Assembly (NCBI GenBank): GCA_964559535.1
Contig: CAZLIC010000045.1
Span: 1 to 33,446 of the forward strand
DNA length: 33,446 nt
Source: CAZLIC01 sp964559535
GTDB lineage: Bacteria > Pseudomonadota > Alphaproteobacteria > Rhodobacterales > Rhodobacteraceae
Direction of reading: 5' to 3'
In this document: one piece after another, positions 7,266-15,795 of the stretch
How positions within the stretch are numbered: position 1 is the first letter of the stretch
How the letters are laid out: every line of letters begins with the position of its first letter
Made by a program: the position numbers and the translations under genes
The notes under the pieces: model-generated
Seen by the model: only the letters and a program-made list of their open reading frames with translations
Told to the model about the DNA's origin: nothing
Database searches by the model: none

Positions 7266-9356
7266 TCAGTCCTTCGCCCGCGCAAGGATCGCCGGCCCCA
7301 TTTGGCCCACATCCACCTTGTCGTGTCGCATGGGCAGGTCGATATCCATCACCTGATCCAGTTCCTGTGCATAGCGGTGCCCGGCATGGGTCGCCGCCGC
7401 AATGATCGCCGGGGCTTCACAATCGCCGATGCGGGCCAGCGTGAACGGAAGCGCGGCATGGCTGCCGTCGGGCGCATAGCGGAGCGCTGTGTAAAGGCCA
7501 TCGACCGGCGCGCGCTGACCGACAAGGACCAGGCCCCTGGCTTTTGACGCGCGTTCGCGCTCGGAATGGACGCAGGCCAAGGTGACCTGTTCGCAATCGA
7601 ACCATGACAGCTTGTGTGCGGTCAGAAGCTTGATGCCAAGCGCCATCAGATACCCCGGAACGCGCCAGCCTTCGCCGGTGTTCTCGGCCCAGGACGAGAC
7701 GCGGTCGTCAGGCGTGACAAGCGTCACCTCCAGCCCGGCCGCGCGCAGCTTTTCGGCAATCACGCCGCCCATGTAGTAGCCGTCGGCGTCATAGACGACG
7801 ACCGGTCCCTCAGGCAGGCGGCCATCCATGATATCGTCGGGGGTGAAGACGGGCGTTGCATCCTCGGCGATCGGCTCGAAGCGCTTGCCGGTGAACAGGT
7901 CGCGCCGCCACCTTGCACCTGTTGCAATCACCACGTGATCCGCTCCGAAGTCACGGACATCTTCCGCCGTCATGCGGCTTTCACGGAAGACCTCGACGTT
8001 CGACATCCTGGCGATCTGGCCCTCGCGCCAGTCGCGCACGCGGATGTACTCTTGCATGCCGGGCAAGGCCGCCTCGCGCACAACGCGCCCGCCCAGCACG
8101 CGCCCCGCCTCGGCCAGCGCCACACGATAGCCGCGCTGGCCCAGCGCCCGGGCGGCCTCCAGCCCGGCCGGACCCGCACCAACCACCAGCACCTGCGTAT
8201 CCGATCCGCGCGCCGCGATCCGGTCGGGGTGCCAGCCATGGCGCCATTCCTCGCCCATTGTCGGGTTCTGCGTGCAGCGGATGGGCACCGCCAGGCTGTC
8301 GCCCGAATAGCAGACGTTGCAGCCGATGCATTCGCGGATGTCCTCGATCCGGCCCTCTTCGATCTTCTTCGGAAGGAAGGGGTCGGCGATGGAGGGGCGG
8401 GCGGCGCCGATCAGGTCGGTCAGCCCCGATTTCACCCAAGCGGCCATCGTATCGGGCGAGGTGAAGCGTCCGACGGTCACCACCGGTTTCGTTGTCACCG
8501 AGCGCACCCAGTGCATGTAGGGCTTCAGCGCGCCTTCCTTGACGAAGCGCGAAGCGCCCATTTCCAGGGAATAGTTGGCGATGTTGATGTCCCACAGGTC
8601 GGGCATCTCGGCCAGCATGGCAAACATCTCCTGCCGCTCGCCAAGGATCGGCTGGCCATCCTCGCCGGCTTCGGCATCGGCGGCAAAGCGGACGGCGACG
8701 GCGCAGCGGTCGCCTACGGCGTCTTTCGTTTCGGCGATCAGTTCGCGGACAAGGCGGGTGCGGTTTTCAAGGCTGCCGCCGTATTCGTCGCTTCGGGTAT
8801 TGGTTTCCGGGTCAAGGAAATGGGCCAGCAGATAGCCATGCGTCGCATAGACATAGACGATGTCGAACCCGGCTGCCCTTGCGCGCAAGGCGGCATTGCG
8901 GTGCCATCGGCGCAGGTTGCGGATATCCTCTTTGTCCATGGCCCGCGTCTGGAACGGATGGCCCACGCCGTTCGGGCGGCTGGCCACATCCATCGACACC
9001 AGCCGCGTCGCGATGTTGGCGCTGCGCGACCCGCTGAACCACAGTTCGGCCCCGGCCAGCCCGCCATGGGCGTGCACCTTGTCCGTCATCAGGCGGTGGT
9101 TGTTCACATCGGTGTCGTCCCACAGCGTGGCCGAAATGTGCAGCTGGTCGTCCGAGGCCGGGTGGATCGAGCAGTATTCGGTACAGACCACCCCCCAGCC
9201 ACCTTCGGCCTTGACCCCGCGCATTTCGGCCAGCGTCCGCGGACGCACCCAGCCCATGCCGGTGCAATGCGGCACCTGGTAGAAGCGGTTCTTCGTGGAA
9301 ACCGGGCCGATCTGCACGGGTTGGAAGAGGATGTCATAGCGGGGATCACGCGGCAT
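7266..9356 (-). CDS. Trimethylamine dehydrogenase-like FMN/4Fe-4S oxidoreductase
   Basis: A 696-residue flavoprotein related to trimethylamine and dimethylamine dehydrogenases. The N-terminal TIM barrel has QVPHCTGMG, where Cys31 matches the cysteine that binds FMN covalently in TMADH, and YVYATHGYL, matching the active-site Tyr/His. The 4Fe-4S cysteines are in CIGCNVC plus a Cys 12 residues later. The C-terminal part has a dinucleotide fold (VLVVGAGPAGLEAARAL). Tyr61 matches TMADH Tyr60, but the TMADH segment holding Trp264 and Asp267 is shortened here (NYSLEMGASRF), and no Trp occurs near the Trp355 position. Another N-methylated compound therefore seems likelier than trimethylamine. It lies divergent from the dmm operon. 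Confidence 0.82.
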   Translation of the reverse strand: MPRDPRYDILFQPVQIGPVSTKNRFYQVPHCTGMGWVRPRTLAEMRGVKAEGGWGVVCTEYCSIHPASDDQLHISATLWDDTDVNNHRLMTDKVHAHGGLAGAELWFSGSRSANIATRLVSMDVASRPNGVGHPFQTRAMDKEDIRNLRRWHRNAALRARAAGFDIVYVYATHGYLLAHFLDPETNTRSDEYGGSLENRTRLVRELIAETKDAVGDRCAVAVRFAADAEAGEDGQPILGERQEMFAMLAEMPDLWDINIANYSLEMGASRFVKEGALKPYMHWVRSVTTKPVVTVGRFTSPDTMAAWVKSGLTDLIGAARPSIADPFLPKKIEEGRIEDIRECIGCNVCYSGDSLAVPIRCTQNPTMGEEWRHGWHPDRIAARGSDTQVLVVGAGPAGLEAARALGQRGYRVALAEAGRVLGGRVVREAALPGMQEYIRVRDWREGQIARMSNVEVFRESRMTAEDVRDFGADHVVIATGARWRRDLFTGKRFEPIAEDATPVFTPDDIMDGRLPEGPVVVYDADGYYMGGVIAEKLRAAGLEVTLVTPDDRVSSWAENTGEGWRVPGYLMALGIKLLTAHKLSWFDCEQVTLACVHSERERASKARGLVLVGQRAPVDGLYTALRYAPDGSHAALPFTLARIGDCEAPAIIAAATHAGHRYAQELDQVMDIDLPMRHDKVDVGQMGPAILARAKD

Positions 9357-9913
9357 CTGTCAGTCCCCCCGCGATTCTGTCACGGCGGACTGTCGCACCC
9401 CGACGGACTGCGGGTCCGTTTGGCTTGCGTCCTGTTCGGCGCCGGGACCTGCCAGCAAGGTTGCCCATCGTCGTGCTCATTGCCCTGCTGCCTTCTGCCG
9501 CGCTACATCGTGTTCTTCAACCATCCGGCTGGACGGGTCGCCTGCGGCCGCATCCCCCGGAAGGCAGACAACACCGCGCAGGTGCTGTGCCGCAGACAAG
9601 CAGGAGAACGCGGCGTCGATCCCGGTGACCGGCCGGTTGGCCAAACCCATCGTGGCATCGGTCCCGTGTTTCTGCCAGAGCCTGTGGATGCAAAAAACGG
9701 ATCGCCATCCGAACCGACCCCCCGGTTGCCGACCCAGACGTCCCGCTTGACGGTTGGGTGAAGTGAGCGGGACCGGGCAGCAGGCCGCCTGCGATCTGCT
9801 GCCGATCTGAGCCGCCGTTCCCTGACAAGAAATAAAGTTGCACTGAATTATTGCTTTCTGGCAAGAATCGCCGGAGACTGTTGCAAACGAACGCCCTTCA
9901 GGGAGACCGAGAC
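9357..9913. other. Long divergent intergenic region upstream of the dmm operon
   Basis: This 557-base region separates the TMADH-like gene (leftward) from the dmm operon (rightward) and should hold both promoters. No coding frame in it resembles a known protein. The last 90 bases are more A+T-rich. A weak promoter-like pair is TTGCAC (9838-9843) and GCAAGA (9861-9866), spaced 17. The hexamer GTTGCA occurs at 9837-9842 and again at 9880-9885, which could be half-sites for an AraC-type activator such as the one encoded at 13770. All of this is low-confidence inference. Confidence 0.35.
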
Positions 9914-11053
9914 ATGACCAATTCCTGGCGCTTTTCGACGCTGATCGACCGCCATCGCGCACTTGGGTCCAATCTGGAGGACTGGAGCGGGATGGGCACG
10001 GCCTGGTCCTACTCCAAGGGCGACCCCGATGCCGAGTACGTCGCCATCCGCACCAAGGCGGGGCTGATGGATGTCTCGGGCCTGAAGAAGGTGCACATCA
10101 GCGGACCCGCGGCCAGCCATGTGATCGAACGCGCCAGCACACGGAACATGGAAAAGCTGATGCCCGGCCGGTCGGTCTATGCGACCATGCTGAACGATCA
10201 GGGCAAGTTCATCGACGACTGCGTGATCTACCGGCTGGCGCCGAACGCCTTCATGGTGGTGCATGGCTCGGGCCAGGCGCATGAACAGTTGACCATGGCC
10301 GCAACCGGCCGCGACGTTTCGATCCGCTTTGACGACAACCTGCACGACCTGTCGCTGCAGGGCCCGCTGGCGGTGGAGTATCTGGAGCCGCATGTGCCGG
10401 GCATCCGGCAACTGCCGTACTTCGCCCACATGCAGACCAGCCTGTTCGGCAAGCCCGCGATGATTTCGCGCACCGGCTATACCGGAGAGCGGGGGTATGA
10501 GCTGTTTGTCCGCGGGCAGGATGCGCCGATGATCTGGGACCGCATCCTTGAGGAAGGGGCGGCCATGGGGATCATCCCGTGCCGGTTCACCACGCTGGAC
10601 ATGCTGCGCACGGAATCCTACCTGCTGTTCTTCCCCTTCGACAATTCCGAGATGTATCCCTTTGCCGACGAAGGCCCCGGTGACACGCTGTGGGAACTGG
10701 GGCTGGACTTCACCGTGTCGCCCGGCAAGGTCGGGTTCCGCGGCGCCGAAGAGCACTACCGGCTGAAGGGGCGCGAGCGCTTCAAGATCTGGGGGCTGAA
10801 GCTGGAGGGCACCAACGTGCCCGGCAACGGCGCGCCGGTGTTCCGCGACGGCGCGCAGGTGGGGATCGTCACGCAGGCGATGCACTCGCCCGTCAACAAC
10901 TGGACCATTGCCATCGCCCGCCTGCCGGTCGACTGTGCGAACAACGGCACAAGGCTTGAGGTGCGCTGCGGCACCCATGGGCCGATCGCCGCCACGACCC
11001 ATTCGATGCCCTTCTATGACATCAAGAAAGAGCGTCGCACGGCAAAGGACTAA
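9914..11053 (+). CDS. dmmD: GcvT-like tetrahydrofolate-binding subunit of dimethylamine monooxygenase
   Basis: A 379-residue aminomethyltransferase (GcvT/DMGDH C-terminal) fold protein. Such proteins bind tetrahydrofolate and capture the formaldehyde released by N-demethylation. Characteristic segments are AGLMDVSGLKKVHISGP, QGPLAVEYLE, SRTGYTGERGYELFV, and TLDMLRTESYLLFF. It opens a four-gene set whose other members are those of the heme-dependent oxidative N-demethylase / dimethylamine monooxygenase system. A GGGAGA sequence precedes the ATG by about 8 bases. DMSP demethylase (DmdA) is a related alternative, but the neighbouring DmmA-like, reductase and DUF3445 genes make the Dmm role much likelier. 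The letter D is assigned from gene order in the described dmmDABC cluster. Confidence 0.8.
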   Translation: MTNSWRFSTLIDRHRALGSNLEDWSGMGTAWSYSKGDPDAEYVAIRTKAGLMDVSGLKKVHISGPAASHVIERASTRNMEKLMPGRSVYATMLNDQGKFIDDCVIYRLAPNAFMVVHGSGQAHEQLTMAATGRDVSIRFDDNLHDLSLQGPLAVEYLEPHVPGIRQLPYFAHMQTSLFGKPAMISRTGYTGERGYELFVRGQDAPMIWDRILEEGAAMGIIPCRFTTLDMLRTESYLLFFPFDNSEMYPFADEGPGDTLWELGLDFTVSPGKVGFRGAEEHYRLKGRERFKIWGLKLEGTNVPGNGAPVFRDGAQVGIVTQAMHSPVNNWTIAIARLPVDCANNGTRLEVRCGTHGPIAATTHSMPFYDIKKERRTAKD

Positions 11054-11105
11054 GGTTCCTGGGGCCCGCCGGCGCGCGGGTCCTGCTTCCAAGGATTGAT
11101 GACCC

Positions 11106-11732
11106 GTGAAGACAGACCTGACCCCGGTGGACGCCCCCGCAATGCGGTCGCGGCCGGTATACGCAAGACTGCAAGCGCGGCCGGGCAGGCTGCATCTGAT
11201 CGTGGCCGACGGCGAAGGCGCCGACGCCGTGGCCGACATGCTGGCCAGGGCAGACAACCCTGCCGACATGCTGGCGGGCGCGCATGTGATGTATTGCCCG
11301 GGCCCCACCGGCACGGACCATGCATCCAGGCTGGAGGCTGCGGGCGCCGCGCAGTTCTTCCGTGCGCCCACCATTCCTGCGCTGTTGCCGCGCCTGCAAG
11401 GGGTGCTTTCGGGCGCCCGCATGGGTACGCAGTTCTACCTTGCCGGGACCGAGGGGCTGATCGGGCAGGCCGAGCGCGAGATCATGGCCTCGGGCTTTCC
11501 CTTTGCCGCGATCCAGAAGGAACACCGCGGCTCGACGCTGCGCCGCGTCCAGTGCGTGCACTGCAAGGGGATCACCGAGAACGTGGCGACCGACCCGTTC
11601 CGGTGCAGCCATTGCGGGCTGAACCTGTTCGTGCGCGACCACTATTCGCGCCGCATCGCCGCCTTCCAGGGCGTGAACATCGACGCCGAGGACCCCGGGC
11701 AGGTTCCCGAACCCGTGGTGAGGTTCAAATGA
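11106..11732 (+). CDS. dmmA: Dimethylamine monooxygenase subunit DmmA-like
   Basis: A 208-residue protein with a GTG start, preceded by AAGGA at a spacing of about 10. Residues 1-140 form an alpha/beta domain, including an FYLAGTEGLIGQAE segment that resembles a reductase nucleotide-binding part. The C-terminus is a zinc-ribbon-like module with Cys150, Cys153, Cys167 and Cys170 (CVHC and CSHC), followed by LFVRDHYSRR, a combination I associate with the DmmA family. It overlaps the reductase gene by four bases (ATGA, 11729-11732). It probably serves as an accessory or electron-transfer-bridging subunit of the demethylase complex. Its biochemical role is inferred. Confidence 0.8.
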   Translation: MKTDLTPVDAPAMRSRPVYARLQARPGRLHLIVADGEGADAVADMLARADNPADMLAGAHVMYCPGPTGTDHASRLEAAGAAQFFRAPTIPALLPRLQGVLSGARMGTQFYLAGTEGLIGQAEREIMASGFPFAAIQKEHRGSTLRRVQCVHCKGITENVATDPFRCSHCGLNLFVRDHYSRRIAAFQGVNIDAEDPGQVPEPVVRFK

Positions 11733-12691
11733 GCGGCACGGCGAAGCTTCCTGTGCGCGTGGCCGAGGTGGTGGACGTCAATGCGCTGATCAAGCGCTTT
11801 CGGTTCGTGTCACGCGATGGCGCGGCCCTGCCAGCCTTTTCGGGTGGCGCGCATACCGTGGTCGAGATGGACGATCACGGCACGCGGCGGCTGAACCCCT
11901 ATTCGCTGATGTCCGACCCGCAGGACCGGTCCGGCTATGAGATCAGCGTGCGGCGTGACGATCATGGGCGCGGCGGTTCGCTGTTCATGCACCAGCATGT
12001 GCGTCCGGGGATGGATATGGTGCTGTCCCACCCCATCAACCTGTTCGCGCTGGACAACCGCGCAAGAAAACACCTGATGATCGCGGGCGGCATCGGGATC
12101 ACGCCCTTCCTTGCCCAGATTGCGCAGCTGTCGCATGGTGGCGGCCGGTTTGAACTGCACTACGCCGCCCGCTCGCCCGCCCTGGGTGCCTACATGGACC
12201 GTCTGACGAAGGCCCATCCGGACCGGGTGCACTGCTATTTCGACGATCAGGGCCAGCAGATCGACCTAGGGCGCGTGCTGGCGATGCAGCCCATCGGCAC
12301 GCATCTGTATGTCTGCGGGCCGAAGGGCATGATCGACTGGGTGCTTGCAACGGCTGCGGCGATGGGCTGGCCGAAGCAGGCGCTGCATCACGAGGAATTC
12401 CTGGCCCCCGGCACGGGCAAGCCTTTCGAGGTACAATTGGCTGCCAGCGGCAAGACGGTAACCGTCGGCACGGCGCAGTCGCTGCTGGAGGCGATCGAGG
12501 CGGCGGGGGTCGATGCCCCCTACATGTGCCGGGGCGGCGCCTGCGGGCAGTGCGAAACCACCGTTCAGGCCTGCGACGGCACCATCCTGCACCGCGACCA
12601 TTGGCTTTCGCCGGAAGACCAGGCGAGCAACCAGAAGATCATGCCCTGTGTCAGCCGCTTCGAGGGCCGGACGCTGGTCATCGACCGATAG
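11729..12691 (+). CDS. dmmB: Flavin/2Fe-2S reductase subunit of dimethylamine monooxygenase
   Basis: A 320-residue phthalate dioxygenase reductase-type protein. It takes electrons from NAD(P)H through flavin to a plant-type 2Fe-2S cluster and passes them to the heme subunit. Domains in order: flavin-binding barrel with RRLNPYSLMSD (residues about 53-63), nucleotide-binding domain with MIAGGIGITPF (about 117-127) and YVCGPKGMIDW (about 194-204), and ferredoxin domain with Cys267, Cys272, Cys275 and Cys307. All four cluster cysteines are present. It is translationally coupled to the gene before it; the next gene starts within 7 bases of its stop. The general family is certain; the Dmm assignment comes from the neighbours. 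Confidence 0.88.
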   Translation: MSGTAKLPVRVAEVVDVNALIKRFRFVSRDGAALPAFSGGAHTVVEMDDHGTRRLNPYSLMSDPQDRSGYEISVRRDDHGRGGSLFMHQHVRPGMDMVLSHPINLFALDNRARKHLMIAGGIGITPFLAQIAQLSHGGGRFELHYAARSPALGAYMDRLTKAHPDRVHCYFDDQGQQIDLGRVLAMQPIGTHLYVCGPKGMIDWVLATAAAMGWPKQALHHEEFLAPGTGKPFEVQLAASGKTVTVGTAQSLLEAIEAAGVDAPYMCRGGACGQCETTVQACDGTILHRDHWLSPEDQASNQKIMPCVSRFEGRTLVIDR

Positions 12692-12697
12692 GAGACG

Positions 12698-13777
12698 ATG
12701 ATGAGTCTGGATTTCAAGACCGGTTTCACGCCCGACCACTTCGACGGCTTCTTCCGCGACGAGACGTTCCGCGGCAGCTTCACCTACCGCAACACGGACC
12801 CGCGGCGGTTTCCGTTTCCGTTTGACCGCGATGACTACATGTATTCGGTCAACATGGAGCCGCATGTGCCCGGCCGGAAGGGAACGGCATTCGAGTACAT
12901 GCTGGATGTCGATGAGCACTACATCGCCGAGATGATCGACCGCGCCCGCGTGCTGGCCGAAGACCCGCTGCGCTGCCAGTCGCTGCCGCACATGACGCTG
13001 GCCGGATGGGACCTGCTGGAACTGGTGATGGAGGCCAAGGCACGGGACTATCCGCAGTGGTTTACCCTGGAAAAGTCAGGCAACCGCTGGCGCTGGATCA
13101 ACCGCCCGCTGGGGATCGACCAGTCGTTCACCTTCCTGGACGAAGCGACCCTGCCCTATGGTCCGTTCGAGTACATCACCCGCCAGACGCAGGGCGATTT
13201 CAGCCTGCAGGACGAACGCGACAACGACCTGTGGATGGATGCCGGGATGATTACCAGCCAGGCCGACTGGTCGCTGGATTTCGACATCGGGATGAGCTTC
13301 ATGGAATGGCATGCGCCGGTGCCGCTGGCGCATGAAAAGGGCGTGTTCGACCGCGCCTTGAAGTTCCTTCTGCGGTTGCAGCACGGCAGCCCGGTGCGCC
13401 GCTTCAACTGGACGATGACGGTCAACCCGCTGCTGGACACGGCGCCCGAAACCTACCCCAAATGGGGGCCGATGAAGACGACGCTGACGCCGGAAAACCT
13501 GGGGCAGAAGCAGCATCTGCGGGTGGAACTGCAGTCGCTGTACAGGCTGCCACGGTCCAATGCCATTGCCTTCGACATTCGCTGCTACCTGTGCAGTTTC
13601 GAACAGATCGTCACCGTGCCGAAGTGGGCCCGCCGCCTGCACCGCGTGGTGCGCGACCTGCCTGTGGAACTTGCGACGTACAAGGGGTTCATCCGCAACC
13701 GCGACGCGATGGCGGCCTGGCTGTCGCAGTACGACGACGGCCTGCCCACCTCGCCCGGCTGGTTCCCCGATGACTGA
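12698..13777 (+). CDS. dmmC: DUF3445 heme-dependent oxidative N-demethylase catalytic subunit
   Basis: A 359-residue DUF3445 protein, the alpha-subunit type of heme-dependent oxidative N-demethylase, in which a PAS-like fold binds heme and oxidises secondary amines such as dimethylamine to the primary amine plus formaldehyde. Segments suggestive of the family are FPFPFDRDDYMYSVNMEP, ESQTL-like LRCQSLPHMTL, LRVELQSLYRLPRS and FDIRCYLCSFEQI. AGGAG at 12690-12694 fits an ATG at 12701 slightly better than the one at 12698. The last eight bases overlap the start of the AraC-type regulator. Heme ligands cannot be assigned from sequence alone here. Confidence 0.85.
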   Translation: MMSLDFKTGFTPDHFDGFFRDETFRGSFTYRNTDPRRFPFPFDRDDYMYSVNMEPHVPGRKGTAFEYMLDVDEHYIAEMIDRARVLAEDPLRCQSLPHMTLAGWDLLELVMEAKARDYPQWFTLEKSGNRWRWINRPLGIDQSFTFLDEATLPYGPFEYITRQTQGDFSLQDERDNDLWMDAGMITSQADWSLDFDIGMSFMEWHAPVPLAHEKGVFDRALKFLLRLQHGSPVRRFNWTMTVNPLLDTAPETYPKWGPMKTTLTPENLGQKQHLRVELQSLYRLPRSNAIAFDIRCYLCSFEQIVTVPKWARRLHRVVRDLPVELATYKGFIRNRDAMAAWLSQYDDGLPTSPGWFPDD

Positions 13778-14777
13778 GCCGGGGCCGCTGCGGCTGGGGT
13801 TCCTGATGTTCCCCGGCTTTCCGATGGCCTGCCTGACCTCGGCCATCGAGCCCCTGCGTGCCGCCAACGAGATCACCGGACGGCGCGCCTTTGTCTGGCG
13901 GCTGATCGCCGAAGTGCAGGCGCCCGTCCGGTCCAGTGCCGAAATCGGCTTTGACCCCGACGAGACCCTGCAGGACGCTGCCGGGCTGGACCATCTGTAC
14001 CTGGTGTCGCCCCCCACGGCACGCTTTGCCGATCCCCGCCGCAGTCCTGCCCGGCTGCGCTGGCTGGACAGGACGGGGGCCACGCTGGGTGCCTTTTCGG
14101 GGGGGGTCTTTCCGCTGGCCCGCGCGGGGTTGATGGAAGGGCGGCCATGCTCGGTGCACTGGTGCTATGAAGCGGCGTTCAAGGCGGATTTCCCCGATGT
14201 CGAAGCGCGCGAGGTGACGATCCTGCGCGAAGGGCGGCGGATCACGGCCAGCGGCGCCGGAGCGGTGTTTGATCTGATGCTGCGGCTGATCGAGGAACGG
14301 TTGGGACGCGACTGCATGACCGAAGTGGCCTGCTGGTTCCAGCACCCTTTCGTGCGGGATGCCGACGCACGCCAGAAGGTGCCCGTCGCGCGGGCCGGGC
14401 ACACCGCCGACACGCTGCCCGCCGCGATCCGCAAGGCGATCGAAGTGTTCGCAGACCATCTCGAAGACCCCTTGCGCATCCCTGATGTTGCGGCGGCGGT
14501 GGGGCTGTCGGGGCGGCACTTCGAACGGATGTTCAAGCGCGAAACGGGGCAAAGCCCCCTGCGCTACTATCGACATCTGCGCCTGATGAAGGCGCGCCAG
14601 CGGGTGCTTTATTCGGATGACGGGCTGCAGGACATCGCGGTGTCGGTGGGCTACATGACGTCAAGCCCGATGACCCGGCACTACACCCAGGTCTTCGGCG
14701 TAAGCCCGACAGATGAACGGCGGCTGACCCATTCCTTGCGCCGCACGCATCACCCGCGGCCGGAAGCCGCCGAGTAG
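13770..14777 (+). CDS. GlxA-family AraC-type transcriptional regulator
   Basis: A 335-residue regulator. Residues about 8-190 form a DJ-1/PfpI-like domain (LGFLMFPGFPMACLTSAIEPL at the start, GAFSGGVFPLARAGL in the nucleophile-elbow region), and residues about 210-320 carry two AraC helix-turn-helix motifs (IPDVAAAVGLSGRHFERMFK, DIAVSVGYMTSSPMTRHYTQVFG). Regulators of this type (GbdR, CdhR, SouR) sense quaternary or methylated amines and activate their catabolic genes. The ATG at 13770 overlaps the end of the DUF3445 gene by eight bases, so it is probably the last gene of the dmm operon and may regulate it. The inducer (dimethylamine, TMAO or another) is unknown. Confidence 0.88.
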   Translation: MTEPGPLRLGFLMFPGFPMACLTSAIEPLRAANEITGRRAFVWRLIAEVQAPVRSSAEIGFDPDETLQDAAGLDHLYLVSPPTARFADPRRSPARLRWLDRTGATLGAFSGGVFPLARAGLMEGRPCSVHWCYEAAFKADFPDVEAREVTILREGRRITASGAGAVFDLMLRLIEERLGRDCMTEVACWFQHPFVRDADARQKVPVARAGHTADTLPAAIRKAIEVFADHLEDPLRIPDVAAAVGLSGRHFERMFKRETGQSPLRYYRHLRLMKARQRVLYSDDGLQDIAVSVGYMTSSPMTRHYTQVFGVSPTDERRLTHSLRRTHHPRPEAAE

Positions 14778-14811
14778 CGCGCCGGTCCGGCGGCCGGTTT
14801 GGCCCTTGCGC

Positions 14812-15669
14812 TCAGCCTTGCAGGCCAAGTGCGGCAATACCCCCGAAAACACAGGCGATGCCCAGCCACTGCGCAGGGCGGACACGTTCCTTCAGGAACC
14901 AGGCGGCAAGAAGCACGGTCAGCACCCCGAACAGCGAGACGGCGACCGACGCGTGTTCCGCCCGGGGCAGTCGGCCCGACGCGGTGACCAGCGCAAGCCC
15001 CATCGCGTCGAGCAAACCCATCAGGCCCAGCAGTCCGGCCTTCCCCCGCAGTGCGGCAAGCGAACCGCGGTGCCACAGCAGCAGTGCCAGCATGACCAGC
15101 AGCGCGACCGAGCGACCTGTCAGGATGACCGGAAGTTCGGACCCCAGGCGCGTGGCTTCCTGTGACAGCGCGAGGGCCGTCGCGTAACCGGCGGCCGACA
15201 GCGCCGCCCAGGCCATGGCAGTGCCCGCCGAGGCCGCGTAGCCCTCTGGCGCGTCTTCGCGGGCCACGATGGCGACGATGGCAATCCCGGTGACAACCGC
15301 AAGAACGGCAAGCCAGTCACCGGCCAAGACCGGGCGCCCCTGCGCCACGGCGATCAGCAGGATCAACAGCGGAAAGGCCCCGATGATCGGCGCAACCACG
15401 CGGACGGGTGCCAGGCTCAGCGACTTGAAAAGACCGCCGATGGCCAGCGCAAGCGCAAGGCCCGATGCCACGGCCACGGTCCAGGCCATGCCGGTCATCC
15501 TGTCCCAGCCACCAACCAGCAGCCCGACAGGCAAAAGGCCCAGCAGGCCCGCGCCAAGCACGGTGGTCAGGATCGGCAGAAGCGCCGCGCCCTGGCTGAC
15601 CTTGCGTGCCAGAAGGTCATGCACGGCCCAAAGAAATGCGGCGGTCAGGCCAAGCGCAATTGCCAGCAT
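14812..15669 (-). CDS. EamA/DMT-family transporter
   Basis: A 285-residue integral membrane protein with about ten hydrophobic segments in two repeated halves, as in EamA (drug/metabolite transporter) proteins, which move small metabolites across the inner membrane. Visible segments are LGLTAAFLWAVHDLLARK at the start, PIIGAFPLLILLIAVAQGRP mid-first half, and SLFGVLTVLLAAWFLKERVRPAQWLG in the second half (family-typical ExR/ERxxxxxWxG). The ATG at 15669 is chosen because the longer frame extends into tdm on the other strand. It is convergent with the regulator and divergent from tdm, with which it shares a 126-base promoter region. Export of an amine or of a by-product is possible but unproven. 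Confidence 0.85.
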   Translation of the reverse strand: MLAIALGLTAAFLWAVHDLLARKVSQGAALLPILTTVLGAGLLGLLPVGLLVGGWDRMTGMAWTVAVASGLALALAIGGLFKSLSLAPVRVVAPIIGAFPLLILLIAVAQGRPVLAGDWLAVLAVVTGIAIVAIVAREDAPEGYAASAGTAMAWAALSAAGYATALALSQEATRLGSELPVILTGRSVALLVMLALLLWHRGSLAALRGKAGLLGLMGLLDAMGLALVTASGRLPRAEHASVAVSLFGVLTVLLAAWFLKERVRPAQWLGIACVFGGIAALGLQG

Positions 15670-15731
15670 GTCCTGTCTTTCCCCCGCCCGCCGCTTGTGC
15701 CGACCCAACCCTGACGCTATTCTTCGGAATG

Positions 15732-15750
15732 AACAAGTTTCATCCTTGTT
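15732..15750. promoter_or_regulatory. Inverted repeat in the tdm promoter region
   Basis: A perfect dyad, AACAAG (15732-15737) and CTTGTT (15745-15750), is separated by seven bases. It overlaps a possible -10 element TAAAAT (15750-15755) and lies about 45 bases before the tdm start. It is a good candidate operator. Read on the minus strand, 15727-15736 gives TTGTTCATTC, matching 7 of 10 positions of the E. coli TorR box CTGTTCATAT. Confidence 0.45.
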
Positions 15751-15757
15751 AAAATAA

Positions 15758-15777
15758 CCGGCGGAGTTTCCCGCCGG
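15758..15777 (+). promoter_or_regulatory. Stable hairpin in the tdm leader
   Basis: The arms CCGGCGG (15758-15764) and CCGCCGG (15771-15777) pair perfectly across a six-base loop (AGTTTC). The hairpin ends 18 bases before the tdm ATG and just before its GGGGGA ribosome-binding site (about 15785-15790). It probably lies in the 5' untranslated RNA. It could affect translation or act as an attenuator. No T-run follows, so a simple terminator is unlikely. Confidence 0.45.
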
Positions 15778-15795
15778 ACCGTTGCGGGGGACGTC

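Noticed and set aside
7614..9761. 715-codon plus-strand frame
   Set aside because: It is the antisense shadow of the TMADH-like flavoprotein gene, whose motifs are clear on the minus strand.
9477..9962. 161-codon minus-strand frame in the dmm upstream region
   Set aside because: It has no motif, uneven composition, and would extend into the start of the GcvT-like gene; noise is the simpler reading.
9914..11053. DMSP demethylase (DmdA) as the name for the first dmm gene
   Set aside because: The fold is shared, but the three following genes are the partners of a dimethylamine N-demethylase.
9848..11422. 524-codon minus-strand frame
   Set aside because: It is antisense to the GcvT-like gene and has His/Arg-rich shadow composition.
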